A stretch of 51,122 nt of DNA from Thiothrix sp. Lineage in GTDB: Bacteria; Pseudomonadota; Gammaproteobacteria; Thiotrichales; Thiotrichaceae. Positions within the stretch are counted from its first letter, which is position 1; each line of letters opens with the position of its first letter. The position numbers were made by a program, and so were the translations under genes. The DNA is taken from the NCBI RefSeq assembly GCF_028714775.1, contig NZ_JAQTLS010000026.1, positions 1 to 51,122 of the forward strand. The letters are read 5' to 3'. Under the pieces are notes generated by a model, which saw only the letters and a program-made list of their open reading frames with translations, was not told the origin of the DNA and did no database searches. Positions 1-9,290 of the stretch are shown piece after piece.

Positions 1-2
1 GC

Positions 3-1241
3 GGCACGGGCAAATCGTTCCAGTCCAAACGCCTGTTGGGCAGCGCGGTACAGGCAGGCATTGGGGTGGATGTGTTCGATGTGCATGACGAACTGGACGG
101 CATCCCCGGCGCTAACGCCTGCCGTTACTCACAAGCCACCGGCTACGGTTACAACCCTTTGGAGTTGGGCACTGACCCGCACACGGGTGGGGTCAACCGC
201 CAAACCGAATACCTGCTGGGATTGGTGCGTGAAGCCTCCCCACAACTGGGCATCAAACAGGAGATGGTCTTGCGCAACCTGCTGTTGGACACTTACGCGA
301 TGGCAGGCATTTACCCTGACAACCCGCAGACATGGCAGCGGCATAGCATCACCGAAGCCCAACGCAGGCAATTCACCGATGCCCGCAATTACCAAGCTCT
401 CAAGCAGTATTACCCGACGCTGGATGACTTGAAAAACTACGGGCGGCGCAAGCTCACCGCCCTCACCATCGGTGGTGACAACAAGTGCATCAGCGCACTG
501 GAGCAGCTTGCCCGCCATTACAAACGCCTGAATGCCCTGCAAGGCAAGTACGCCAAGGCCAGCAGTGATGATGAGTTGGATAAATTGGGCAAGCAGCTCA
601 ACACCAGCAAGGACAACTGCACCAGCAGCTATGCCGCCTTCATCGGAGCCATGCAGACCGGGCGGGAACTGGAGGACATGCTCAAGTATGATTCGGCAGA
701 TACCTTGGCATCCGTGCTGCAACGGCTGGAACTGCTCAATTCTGCCGGGATATTCCGCGCCAACCCACCACCGTTTGGTGACACCCATGCACGGGTACAC
801 CAGCTCAGGTCACTCACCGATGAACAGCAAATCTTGTTTGTAAAACTCCGCCTGCGTGCCATCTTTGAACGCCACAAGCAAGCTGGGCCAACCCGCAGCG
901 GCACGGAAGTGCGCCACATTATCTTTCTGGACGAGGCACATAAGTTTTTTAGCAAGGATGGCAGCGACATCATCAACGTGATAGCACGGGAAGCCCGCAA
1001 GTTCGGCATTGGCCTGTGGTGCGCCAGCCAAAGCCCGAATGACTTCCCGGAAAGTTTCCTCACCAATGTCGGTGCAACCCTGATCTTGGGGCTGCACCCC
1101 TCCCATTGGCAAACGGCAACCACCAAACTGCGGCTGGGCAAGGACACCCTCAAATACATCCGGGCAAAGCAAGTGGTGGCTGTGCAGCTACGGCGCGAAG
1201 GGATGGCGGAACCGCCGTTTGGGAATGTCATCGTTGGGTGA
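3..1241 (+). CDS. HerA/DUF87-type P-loop ATPase, 5' truncated
   Basis: The reading frame is open from the first bases of the window, so the N-terminus is missing. The visible part begins with a Walker A motif (GTGKS) followed by a basic helix. About 300 residues later there is a hydrophobic Walker B strand (IIFLDEAHKFF), then a sensor-like ASQSP segment, the order seen in HerA/FtsK-superfamily ATPases. The long helical stretch between the two motifs is typical of the HerA/DUF87/DUF853 group. These proteins are DNA-translocating or DNA-resecting ATPases, often paired with a nuclease, but the partner would lie upstream and cannot be seen. A VirB4/TraC-like conjugation ATPase is an alternative. 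The ATPase fold is well supported; the role is not. Confidence 0.72.
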   Translation, partial: GTGKSFQSKRLLGSAVQAGIGVDVFDVHDELDGIPGANACRYSQATGYGYNPLELGTDPHTGGVNRQTEYLLGLVREASPQLGIKQEMVLRNLLLDTYAMAGIYPDNPQTWQRHSITEAQRRQFTDARNYQALKQYYPTLDDLKNYGRRKLTALTIGGDNKCISALEQLARHYKRLNALQGKYAKASSDDELDKLGKQLNTSKDNCTSSYAAFIGAMQTGRELEDMLKYDSADTLASVLQRLELLNSAGIFRANPPPFGDTHARVHQLRSLTDEQQILFVKLRLRAIFERHKQAGPTRSGTEVRHIIFLDEAHKFFSKDGSDIINVIAREARKFGIGLWCASQSPNDFPESFLTNVGATLILGLHPSHWQTATTKLRLGKDTLKYIRAKQVVAVQLRREGMAEPPFGNVIVG

Positions 1242-1542
1242 GGCTACAGCCGTGAATTCAGCAAAGATAAAGCCCCTCATGTGTTCTCACTGATTGAAAT
1301 TTACACACAAAGAGGAGTAAGCTGCCAACTCCCCAACGGATAACCAAAATGCGGGGCTGTTTCACTTCACGCTGACACTCACATTCGGGAGACGCGGCAT
1401 CCCCCTGTCCGCGTCCCCCCTTTTCAGGCTTCCCCCACGATAGGAACACCGCCAAATATCCACAGGTACGCATGTTCCCTATAAAGCAAGTTGCCAATAG
1501 GAGAGCTTGCTCCCACTGGCAGGCTAACAAATACAACACAGC
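1242..1542. other. Intergenic region between convergent genes
   Basis: About 300 bases between the ends of the ATPase gene and pilY1. Apart from the stem-loop next to the pilY1 stop, I see no convincing coding sequence, promoter or repeat. A short minus-strand reading frame here has no recognisable domain and no good ribosome binding site. Confidence 0.5.
1492..1521 (-). terminator. Stem-loop downstream of pilY1
   Basis: Two 12-base arms (TGCCAATAGGAG and CTCCCACTGGCA) flank a six-base loop. Read as minus-strand RNA all 12 positions pair, two of them as G-U, and the hairpin lies about 20 bases after the pilY1 stop. Only a weak, interrupted T-rich stretch follows, so termination is plausible but not certain. 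Confidence 0.5.
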
Positions 1543-4500
1543 CTAATTTGACACGTTATTGTCACGCCAGAACATACGCGGCAGGATATTGCCAATATTC
1601 ACGCTTCCAGCCACACCCGCCCCTGAGGCATTGTCATTACCCATCAGTGGCAAGCTCATCTTACCCACGCGGATTTCGACATACTGCTTATCGCAACTGT
1701 CCTTGTTGGCGCTGGTACACGCTGTGCCATCGGCAAGGCTAGGGGCGCGGAAGATAATCTGGGCAGCGTCCAGAATCTCATTCACACCCGCAATCACCGA
1801 ACGTTCATTGCCACTTACCCGGTCGAGGTCAGCAACGGCTTGCCCGTTAAACAAATCCAGCACATACGCGCGGGCGCTGTTTGGTGGTGATTCGCAAGGG
1901 TCAGTCGATTCACCGGCATCCGCTGAGAAAGTAGTGAACACGACCTTATTGAGGAACGTCACCGCCGGAGCCAGCACTTTTTCACCTGTGTTCGGCAAGC
2001 TGTAATACCAACCATTGAGCGAGGTATCGGTCAGTATCAATCTGTCGTTACTCGTACCCGTCGTCCCCAGCTTTGAGGTATTGTCCGTACCATCGCCGTT
2101 GACGATGCTGACCAGCTTGGCGTCTTCCGTAATCGGGAAAATGCCGCTATCCGGTGCATCAAACGGGTTACGGTCGACTAGCATGTAAAAACGGTCTGCC
2201 CCTTGGTGCAACGGACGGGTACGGTAGCCACTGCCAATCGACAAGGTTAAGACCGCCTTACCACCGCTTTGCAGCAGCGCCACATCTGGCTCGTAGAAGA
2301 ACATACGCTTGTTCAAACCGGAACCGCCCAGATTAGCAAACTCACTCAAACTCGCCTTGGTGTAGTTGTAAAGGGTCGTATCGGGTGAAACCGTGCCATC
2401 TTTCGTGTCTATATCCATATCCACCCGCCAAATATGACCGCCGGTATCGGCGAAATACAAGCGATCCAGAGCACCGTTCCTGTCCATATCCAGCACACGG
2501 ATGTCACCCGGAATGCTGTCGAGCAATTTGGCGGCTGCCCCTGAAACATTGTCACGCAGTGACCAAATCAAAGCGCCAGTTTTGGCATTGACAATGTAAA
2601 CATTGCGGCCTTTGCTATCCGCCGGACGGGTGTAAGCCGGAGACTGGGTATTGACATTATTTTTGACAGGATCGTAACCACCACCAAAGACCAAGACATC
2701 AATCAGGTCACTGGCATGGGTGGCGGCATCTTCCGGGCTATCATGGGCAACACGCATTTTTGCCATTGCCGGTTTTGACCACGTATAACCTAATTCACTG
2801 AAACCCGTTGTACTTGGATCAATGTGCCAGACAATTTTTGGCGTGTTCACGTCGGTAATGTCGATCATGTAGTATTCCTTACCGCCTTGGCGCAAACCAA
2901 AATACAGGTAAGTTTTGTAACTGTCGGCACTGTTAATCACACCGTCAGTGTTGCTGTCATACTGGAATTTCCACACGCTCACCGCGCCGTCAATACCCGA
3001 GATGTGTTTCTTGGGAATGCTGTTGTTGTAGAACGTGCTGATATTTCCCAGTAAGTTTTTCGGCATAAATGCCCATTTCTCAACCCCGGTACTGCTGTCA
3101 ATCGCGTGCAGGAAACCTTCATTGGTACTGACGAACACCGTTGGGGTTGCCCCGGTATTGACCACGACGGGCTTACCGTTGAGCATATCCCCCATGCGGT
3201 TACGGGGTTGCCCATCTGCACCCACACCCCGTATATAGCTCAACCAATTGTTCCGGTCGGTGGTGGTTACGCTCGTACCCAATACTGGGCAGGTTGTTAC
3301 GGAAGCAATGTTGACACAATTGACATTGGTGGTGGGATTACCAAGAACGATATGATTATTGCCTGAGCAGTCCTTGTACCAGCCTGCGCAACTGATCCCA
3401 TCCTCAACACCGTTGTAAAAGTCCAGCAACGTATGCTGGGTGGTATAGGTTTGCCCCGCCACTAACATGGTGTTAGTCAGGCTGGTATTCGTGGTATCCA
3501 ACTTATTGGTGGCACTGGTCAGGTCAGCCGTTGCACTGACATCGGTATACAGCTTGCGGCTAGCCGGAGCGGGCAGCTTGTTTGCTGCACCGCCCAAAGT
3601 GACATCCTTGCCATCCGGCGTGGTGCTGGCGCTCCATAAATCTTTGGCGGTATCCAAAAACTCACCTTTCGCATTAAGGGCAGGCGTACCATCAGCATTC
3701 ACGATTTGACCGCTGCTATCGCGCTTAAACTTTTTCAAATTACCCGGCCAACGCGGCAGGTTGTTACGGTCAAACACCGGGATATACACATACTCGTTAT
3801 GCGCCAGCAAGGTATTGGTATCAACCTGATAACTGGGTGAACTGAAGGATGAGGCAGACGCTGTTACCTTATTAATGATGCTGTTGAATGCATCCAACAA
3901 GGAAGCGGTATCGGTTGCCTCAAAGAAACCACCGACTGCCAATGTCCGCCAATAACTCAGGGGGTTCAGGAAGGAAGACAATACTTGCTGTTCCTGTTTA
4001 TTAAAACCTTCCACCGCTAATGGTGTGGACATTAACTTTTTAAGCTCGCCATCTGGTTTATTTTGGGCTAACGCCTGCTTGGGCTGTACCGCTTTCGGCA
4101 CTACTTGGGCAGCAGGTGCGCCGGATAATTGCAGCTTGGAGGAAGTCCCCGCTTTTACCTGTTTGAGGATGTCCTCAAACGCTAACTTTAAACTTTTTTC
4201 ATCATTTGCCGCCAAAGCGCCATCCGATACGCTCGCCAATGCCTTAAGGTAATTTGTTGCATTGACATCACTCAAACCAAAACCGATAGTGAAGGTCTGG
4301 ACAAACTGATCACCATCAACCGCAGTAGACTGGTCGTGGGTCGACAAATATTTGGTGAGTTCAGGCCCACAAGTCCCACTGTTGTAACCGTTCGGGCCAT
4401 CCGTACACGTCCCCGCTATCATGTCTTTGACCTTATCCATAGAGGGGGGGAAAAAGGCCGTGCTATCTGGCGTGTCCCAAGTTGCGGGATACTCAGGCTT

Positions 4501-5457
4501 CCCATCCGACATCAGGACAAGATAATTGGATTGGCATTCATATTGGATAGGGGAAATATACGTAGCTGTTCCTTCAACAGCCCCGTCGCAGGTATATTGT
4601 TGGCATACTTGTACCGTACCGGGGTGAGGCGTATCCAAGCACCCGTAATTCTCACAAGTATTACTGGAACAATAACCACCCGTCGCATTGCCCGATTCGT
4701 CTACACCCGTCGATACCCAACAGCACCCATTATTGTTGATTACGCCCCAATTACAGACATCACGGGTTTCCGAATGGCAACTGTCCGGTACAACTGTTGC
4801 CCAGCATTCACCCCAATCTTGGACGCAATCGGTCGGCGTACTACAACCCGCATTGGGGTTCCACGTCAAAGTTCCCGTGTAGGTGGAAGGGTGGGCAGCA
4901 CGGACATGATCTGCTGTCAAACGTCCCCAATCCGCATCTTCCCCCCGGTAATAGCGGCTAGCCTCATACAAAGCATCGACAATGGGGGTATAACCTTGCG
5001 CCGACCAGTTATTGCCAACATCTTGCAGGAATGACCGTACCGGCTGATTAGCAGAAGGGTTCGGCAGGTTATCTAAACCCGGATCAATTCTGGATTGGAT
5101 TATATCCCAAGCACTGCCATTACCATCCTTATCCAAATCGACTGGCTTTACTGGAAAACTGACCCCACTGGCTGCATCCTCACCATGCCCGCCATAACGC
5201 ATCAAACCAATATTGAGGTTACTCGGCACAGCAGACATTACCGATGTAAATACATTCTGTAACACCTTCATCCGGGTTTCAGTGCCAATTTTGTTATATT
5301 CCATGCTGCCAGAGTTATCCAGCAAAAACAGGATGTTAGGATTCGCTGACATATTTTGCGCGTAGTAAAGGTCGGTTTCATCCGCCATCAACACTGAGGC
5401 AAACCAGAGCGGGGCCAGCAACAGTAGCCAGCGCAAAGTACGGGATATATTTTTCAT
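1543..5457 (-). CDS. pilY1: PilY1/PilC-like type IV pilus tip adhesin
   Basis: A large exported protein of 1304 residues. The signal peptide (residues 1-25, ending SVLMADE) leads into a von Willebrand A domain whose MIDAS motif DNSGS is at residues 47-51. A cysteine-rich insertion at about 205-300 interrupts this domain. The C-terminal half is the PilY1/PilC beta-propeller, with blade sequences such as FVSTNEGFLHAID and two calcium-type loops: DSNTDGVINSAD, and a DxDxNGxxD loop near LDMDRNGALD. Family members sit at the tip of type IV pili, promote pilus extension and adhesion, and act in surface sensing. No minor pilin genes lie next to it, which is unusual because pilY1 commonly follows fimT/pilVWX. 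The start is supported by the signal peptide. Confidence 0.9.
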   Translation of the reverse strand: MKNISRTLRWLLLLAPLWFASVLMADETDLYYAQNMSANPNILFLLDNSGSMEYNKIGTETRMKVLQNVFTSVMSAVPSNLNIGLMRYGGHGEDAASGVSFPVKPVDLDKDGNGSAWDIIQSRIDPGLDNLPNPSANQPVRSFLQDVGNNWSAQGYTPIVDALYEASRYYRGEDADWGRLTADHVRAAHPSTYTGTLTWNPNAGCSTPTDCVQDWGECWATVVPDSCHSETRDVCNWGVINNNGCCWVSTGVDESGNATGGYCSSNTCENYGCLDTPHPGTVQVCQQYTCDGAVEGTATYISPIQYECQSNYLVLMSDGKPEYPATWDTPDSTAFFPPSMDKVKDMIAGTCTDGPNGYNSGTCGPELTKYLSTHDQSTAVDGDQFVQTFTIGFGLSDVNATNYLKALASVSDGALAANDEKSLKLAFEDILKQVKAGTSSKLQLSGAPAAQVVPKAVQPKQALAQNKPDGELKKLMSTPLAVEGFNKQEQQVLSSFLNPLSYWRTLAVGGFFEATDTASLLDAFNSIINKVTASASSFSSPSYQVDTNTLLAHNEYVYIPVFDRNNLPRWPGNLKKFKRDSSGQIVNADGTPALNAKGEFLDTAKDLWSASTTPDGKDVTLGGAANKLPAPASRKLYTDVSATADLTSATNKLDTTNTSLTNTMLVAGQTYTTQHTLLDFYNGVEDGISCAGWYKDCSGNNHIVLGNPTTNVNCVNIASVTTCPVLGTSVTTTDRNNWLSYIRGVGADGQPRNRMGDMLNGKPVVVNTGATPTVFVSTNEGFLHAIDSSTGVEKWAFMPKNLLGNISTFYNNSIPKKHISGIDGAVSVWKFQYDSNTDGVINSADSYKTYLYFGLRQGGKEYYMIDITDVNTPKIVWHIDPSTTGFSELGYTWSKPAMAKMRVAHDSPEDAATHASDLIDVLVFGGGYDPVKNNVNTQSPAYTRPADSKGRNVYIVNAKTGALIWSLRDNVSGAAAKLLDSIPGDIRVLDMDRNGALDRLYFADTGGHIWRVDMDIDTKDGTVSPDTTLYNYTKASLSEFANLGGSGLNKRMFFYEPDVALLQSGGKAVLTLSIGSGYRTRPLHQGADRFYMLVDRNPFDAPDSGIFPITEDAKLVSIVNGDGTDNTSKLGTTGTSNDRLILTDTSLNGWYYSLPNTGEKVLAPAVTFLNKVVFTTFSADAGESTDPCESPPNSARAYVLDLFNGQAVADLDRVSGNERSVIAGVNEILDAAQIIFRAPSLADGTACTSANKDSCDKQYVEIRVGKMSLPLMGNDNASGAGVAGSVNIGNILPRMFWRDNNVSN

Positions 5458-6181
5458 AATTGTTTTCCGTCTTTTTAGTTGGGGGAATCACCAACACACC
5501 GCCGACGCATTGTTGCTGCTGCCGTTGGCTAACTTGGTTCCCTAATGACCTGCCAATTATAGCTGCTATATCCCCAAAAAACACAAGCAGACGATGGCCT
5601 GACAGCAGTTCATTGGGGGGGGGTAAACACATAATTCGGAGGAAATTGGACGTTTTTGGAACGGCCTAAGTGCTTTTGCCCAAAAGGCCGACATCACGTC
5701 ACACACATCGGTGACATTTATGAAAATTCCCCCACCATCTGACAAGTGGAAAAATAAGGGGGAAGCGTGAAACCCCTAATGCCCTGCCTCCCCCCAACCA
5801 AGGACTCTTGCGAAGATGCCTTCATTGTCATGGTTGCTTGGCAATGTGCAGGATACCCAGAAATGAACAAAAATCAATCTAATTGTAACTGTATCATCAA
5901 ATTTCCGTCACCATCGACCTGTTCCAAAGCTGGGCAGGCTTTGGGGATCGCAGGGATGCATGTATGAGTGGGAAACCAGAACGCTGGCCTAAAATGGTGC
6001 TGATTGCAGGTCTGGTCATTTTTGATTGCAGGCCGCCGCATAAACTGCAACCTATGCGTCAACTTTTGGCCTTTTCCCCCGGAATTCCTTACGGCAAGAG
6101 CCTAGAATGTAAAGCAATAATTTGATAAGGGAGCGCCCGCAAGTGAGGATAGGGTTTAATGTCACTCAAGGAGTCCATCTG
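5458..6181. other. Long intergenic region between divergent pilY1 and a small secreted gene
   Basis: About 720 bases that should hold both promoters. A short plus-strand reading frame starting at 5767 has no recognisable features and I do not call it. Visible elements are an AT-rich stretch around 5700-5760, a direct repeat TGATTGCAGG at 6001-6010 and 6023-6032, and a copy (5663-5692, minus orientation) of a motif found again at 8855-8880. No RNA family was recognised. Confidence 0.4.
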
Positions 6182-6535
6182 ATGAAAACGAAAATTTGGG
6201 GTTTGGTTGCTATTGCCGTACTGATACCCACACTTGGCTTTTATCCATGCATGGCCGGTGAGGGGGACGATGACAGCGCGGCGGGTTCACTGGTTGACAC
6301 CGCACAAAGCAGTGGTGATGCTGCCGGTATGGTCAGCGAGGGAAACGACGAAGGGGCACGGGCACAGGCGGGTTCTGGGTTTGACGGCAACGAAGCAGCA
6401 GACCCACCACCTCTTGTGGATTTACGCCACTGTGACCCACATTGTACGGTTGACCCCAACGACCTCAAGAAAGATGACCCACCTGCTCCGTCCTTAAAGC
6501 CATCTTACGTGCCACCACTCCCACCTTCTGAATAG
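6182..6535 (+). CDS. Small secreted protein of unknown function
   Basis: A 117-residue protein starting at an ATG 7-10 bases after an AAGGAG ribosome binding site. An upstream TTG in the same frame lacks this site and would mask the signal peptide, so I rejected it. Residues 1-26 form a signal peptide (MKTKIWG, a hydrophobic core, CMAGEG). Cys24 followed by Met-Ala is not a proper lipobox. The mature part is acidic, rich in Asp, Gly and Ala, has a CDPHC motif and ends in a proline-rich tail (PPAPSLKPSYVPPLPPSE). No family is recognised. It stands alone, divergent from pilY1 and convergent with the GH26 gene, so context does not suggest a role. Confidence 0.55.
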   Translation: MKTKIWGLVAIAVLIPTLGFYPCMAGEGDDDSAAGSLVDTAQSSGDAAGMVSEGNDEGARAQAGSGFDGNEAADPPPLVDLRHCDPHCTVDPNDLKKDDPPAPSLKPSYVPPLPPSE

Positions 6536-6673
6536 GGTGGATATTCCATTTATGGGAGATGGTTAGGGTGGTTTTAGTGTTGAAGCCTAGGTGAGGAACT
6601 GGGTTAGGGAAAATGCGTTTTCTGGGTAATGACGCGCCATTCGGTCGGCATGATCGCCCGTCTACAGGTTGGA

Positions 6674-6707
6674 GGTCTGAGGACACAGACTAAGGAGTCG
6701 AAACTCC
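6674..6707 (+). other. Two small tandem stem-loops, possible structured RNA
   Basis: GTCTG-aggaca-CAGAC (6675-6690) is followed four bases later by GGAGT-cgaa-ACTCC (6694-6707). The second looks like a tetraloop hairpin. No known riboswitch or small RNA consensus was recognised and the stems are short, so this is only a candidate structure. Confidence 0.22.
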
Positions 6708-6757
6708 AGTTTACCGTGTGTAATTTCGGGTAGGGTATAATGAAGTGGGGCAGACCC

Positions 6758-6787
6758 TTACCTCCCCCCATCATAGAGGGGAGGTAA
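6758..6787 (-). terminator. Perfect 10-bp inverted repeat after the GH26 gene
   Basis: TTACCTCCCC and GGGGAGGTAA flank a 10-base loop, about 21 bases beyond the GH26 stop codon. No T-run follows in the minus direction, so it may be a transcript-stabilising hairpin or a Rho-independent terminator of weak type. Confidence 0.45.
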
Positions 6788-6808
6788 ATGTGGCAGCTAT
6801 ACTTCTGG

Positions 6809-8557
6809 TCAGGGCATTGTTGCCCTACGTTTGATTGTTTTCAAAGTATCGAGTTTTTGCTTGCTCAAGCCCTTGAAACCTTGGGCTTCACGGTTCAACA
6901 ACGCTTGGCCCATAACGGTAGGCAAACGACTTGATGCCAAAGCCTTCTGGGCATTATCCGCTTTGCTGGCTGTGACAATAGAGGTTTGCAAGGTTGTACT
7001 GCTGACGCTGACAGAAGGTGCTGCCATTGCGCTGCTGGCGGCAGTTTGGGTCAACGGGGTAAACACGCCACTGTAATAACTATTGGCAACCACCGTGTTA
7101 TAAGCCGTCAAGCCAGTATTGCCCACGTTGGTTAGTGCCCAACTAAGTTCCTTGTTGGTATTGAACCATACCACTGCACGGATCGCAGGGTATTCGTTCA
7201 TGATGCGGGTGTACATGTCCTGTACCCAAACTTCCTTGCTTTGGTTTGCGTCACTGTCGTTGCCGTCTTGCCCATAGGTAGGGTTTGGCACATCAGACGG
7301 TTCGGCGGTTGCCACTTCCGCAAGCATGATGGGTTTTGTCGGGTAGTTTGTCACCAACGTGGTATAAGGCACACTGAATGTTTCCGCAAAGCCTTTCCAC
7401 TGGCTGAAACTGTAGTTGCTGCCCCAGTTGTAGCCATCCAGCGCCGTCCAGTCGACTAGGCTGTCACCGGGATAATAGAGGGTAATGTTGTTGTAACTGT
7501 CAACACTGGCATTGTTGGCGCACCACACCCATTGCACGCCAGTGACACCCGCAACAGCGAAGCGGTTGCGCAGGTACGCCCATGCTGTTTTCAGCCCATT
7601 AGGGTCATTGCCCCACGGATACCAGTTGCCGTTGAACTCATGCGCAAAACGGATCAGCACGGTTGGACGACTGCTGGAGGGGTAGGTGGCCTGCCAAGCC
7701 TTAAGCCCGCTGATCCAAGTGTCAATATAGGTATTCCACTGCCCGTTGCTGATTTCACCCAGCAGGTTAGCATCTGGACGGGTGGGGATGCTTGGCATCC
7801 AAGTAATCATGGGTACAGCATTGCGCGACACAATGTTGGTGGCTTGCACCGACAGGTTGCTCCAGCCCTGCTCGAAATTGGAGAACAGGTTAATCACCGC
7901 CAATGGTTTGGTCATGAGTGAATTCACGGAGTCGATGATGCCGGTATTCCAGCCGTCAGAATCCACATATGCGCCAACCATAGCGCCCGCACTGGGTATC
8001 TTTGTAAACTGGGCAGCCACGCTCTTGGCTGCGCCCATACTGACCGTGCAGGTTCCCGTGCCGCTGCACGCACCGCCCCAGCCGCTGAAGGTGGAGCCAC
8101 TGGCAGGGCTTGCCGTCAGGATGACGTTGCTGTTTGCCGTAAAATTAGCAACACAAATGCTGCCACAATTGATCCCCGCCGGACTGCTGGCGACAGTGCC
8201 GGAGCCATCCCCTGACTTACTGACCGACAGGGCGTAGGTTTTCAGGGCAAAGGTTGCCCTAACAGACTTAGCGGCGGTCATAGAAACCAAACAGGTGGTT
8301 GATGTGCCGCTACATACGCCGCCCCAGCCGCTAAAGGTGGAACCGCTAGCAGCGCTTGCCGTCAGGGTGACGGAGGTATTTGCGGCGAAATTGGCAGCGC
8401 AGGTGCTGCCGCAATTGATCCCCGTCGGGCTACTGCTGATAATACCAGAACCTATGCCCGACTTGCTGACCGACAGTTTGTAGTTTTTTGTTGCACCCAT
8501 GACGGCAGCACATGAGAAAATCATTATGAATACAATGAGCTTGGCGATACGCTTCAT
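6809..8557 (-). CDS. Secreted GH26-family glycoside hydrolase with two InlB-like modules
   Basis: A 582-residue exported enzyme. A signal peptide (1-21) precedes two tandem modules of about 80 residues (25-104 and 107-185). Each has the pattern LSVSKSGxGSG...SSPxGINCGS...SGWGGxCSG, a disulfide-containing repeat related to InlB-type bacterial surface modules. The catalytic domain (about 193-500) fits glycoside hydrolase family 26: the acid/base Glu307 lies in RFAHEFNGNWYPW and the probable nucleophile Glu414 in IMLAEVATAE. GH26 enzymes mostly cut beta-mannan, some beta-1,3-xylan or mixed-linked glucan; the substrate cannot be read from sequence. A C-terminal tail of about 80 Ala/Ser/Lys-rich residues has no recognised fold. 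It is monocistronic. Confidence 0.85.
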   Translation of the reverse strand: MKRIAKLIVFIMIFSCAAVMGATKNYKLSVSKSGIGSGIISSSPTGINCGSTCAANFAANTSVTLTASAASGSTFSGWGGVCSGTSTTCLVSMTAAKSVRATFALKTYALSVSKSGDGSGTVASSPAGINCGSICVANFTANSNVILTASPASGSTFSGWGGACSGTGTCTVSMGAAKSVAAQFTKIPSAGAMVGAYVDSDGWNTGIIDSVNSLMTKPLAVINLFSNFEQGWSNLSVQATNIVSRNAVPMITWMPSIPTRPDANLLGEISNGQWNTYIDTWISGLKAWQATYPSSSRPTVLIRFAHEFNGNWYPWGNDPNGLKTAWAYLRNRFAVAGVTGVQWVWCANNASVDSYNNITLYYPGDSLVDWTALDGYNWGSNYSFSQWKGFAETFSVPYTTLVTNYPTKPIMLAEVATAEPSDVPNPTYGQDGNDSDANQSKEVWVQDMYTRIMNEYPAIRAVVWFNTNKELSWALTNVGNTGLTAYNTVVANSYYSGVFTPLTQTAASSAMAAPSVSVSSTTLQTSIVTASKADNAQKALASSRLPTVMGQALLNREAQGFKGLSKQKLDTLKTIKRRATMP

Positions 8558-8687
8558 TTTGTCCCCCCCGCATTTTGTTGGACACTGGTAGCATAATAGT
8601 TTAATTTGCCAATGTCATTACCGATATAAAACAAATATATCGACATTAATTAAAAAATTGATCTGCGTCCACATTTACAGACTGGTG

Positions 8688-8769
8688 GGAAAAAGCTTTA
8701 TCTCCCCTCAAACCTTCTTCGGATGGGCGAAAGCTGTCCGGTAAAATATTTCCCCAGACAGCTTTTTCC
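8688..8769 (+). other. Overlapping alternative hairpins in an AT-rich intergenic region
   Basis: AAAGCTGTC (8730-8738) pairs with GACAGCTTT (8757-8765), followed by TT, a terminator-like shape. The same right arm can pair with an upstream arm GGAAAAAGCT (8688-8697 with 8760-8769), giving mutually exclusive stems. No gene lies directly downstream on this strand. The rest of 8558-8891 is the GH26 promoter region; I see no coding sequence in it. Confidence 0.3.
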
Positions 8770-8891
8770 TTTAGCGTAAGTTTTACAGCCATCTGTACTG
8801 TGGAACACCAACCGCATTTTATGTAGATAGCCCTACTGAAGTCGTATTTTTAGGCCGCAACGGGCAAAAGCACCTAATACCGTAAAGTGCC

Positions 8892-9290
8892 CTAAACCAC
8901 CAAGCCCTGCAATGGCAGGAACAGCTTCATACCATCCAGCGGCGATTCCACAAAGCCGTGGTGCAGGTAGAATTGCTTGGCTTGGTCAGACATGGCATGT
9001 ACCAGTAAGGCACGCACCCCGACCTGTTGCGCGACTTGCAAGGAACGTAACAGGGCATCTTTAAGCAATCCCCCTCCCAAGCCCTGCCCCTGATAGCGTA
9101 TGTCAGCCACCAACCGGCCTAAGATAAAGGGTCTGGCATATTACGACGGACTTTGCCGGGTGCAGTATCCAGCATGGCGCTACCTGTTGCCAACGCATAG
9201 TAGCCAACCACTGCGCAAGGGAAAGCGGGCAGGCGCATGGATAGGCTGTTTAGAAAACAAGCCGCGTGGGCTTGACTCCGCACAATTAGT
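8892..9290 (-). pseudogene. Decayed GNAT acetyltransferase, TacT-like toxin remnant
   Basis: The last 73 residues are intact GNAT sequence, with the acetyl-CoA loop RYQGQGLGGGLL and the C-terminal FYLHHGFVESP element. Upstream in another frame, the bases at about 9122-9290 still encode AACFLNS...VVGYYALATGS...APGKVRRNMPDP, the usual preceding part of TacT/DUF1778-partnered GNAT toxins. About 8-10 bases that should encode the IPV link before FILGRL are missing at about 9120, which shifts the frame into a stop. The N-terminal 50-60 residues are also gone, replaced by the promoter of the SDR gene, and no DUF1778 antitoxin gene is present. I infer a dead toxin-antitoxin remnant. Confidence 0.75.

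Noticed and set aside
4336-5034. Plus-strand open frame antisense to the pilY1 cysteine-rich region
   Set aside because: Composition is an artefact of the opposite strand; no start signal and no domain.
5767-5967. Short plus-strand open frame in the intergenic region after pilY1
   Set aside because: No hydrophobic segment, domain or credible ribosome binding site; left as non-coding.
6690-6710. Possible tRNA T-arm (GGAGTCGAAACTCC)
   Set aside because: The loop is four bases, not seven, and no acceptor, D or anticodon arms can be placed around it.
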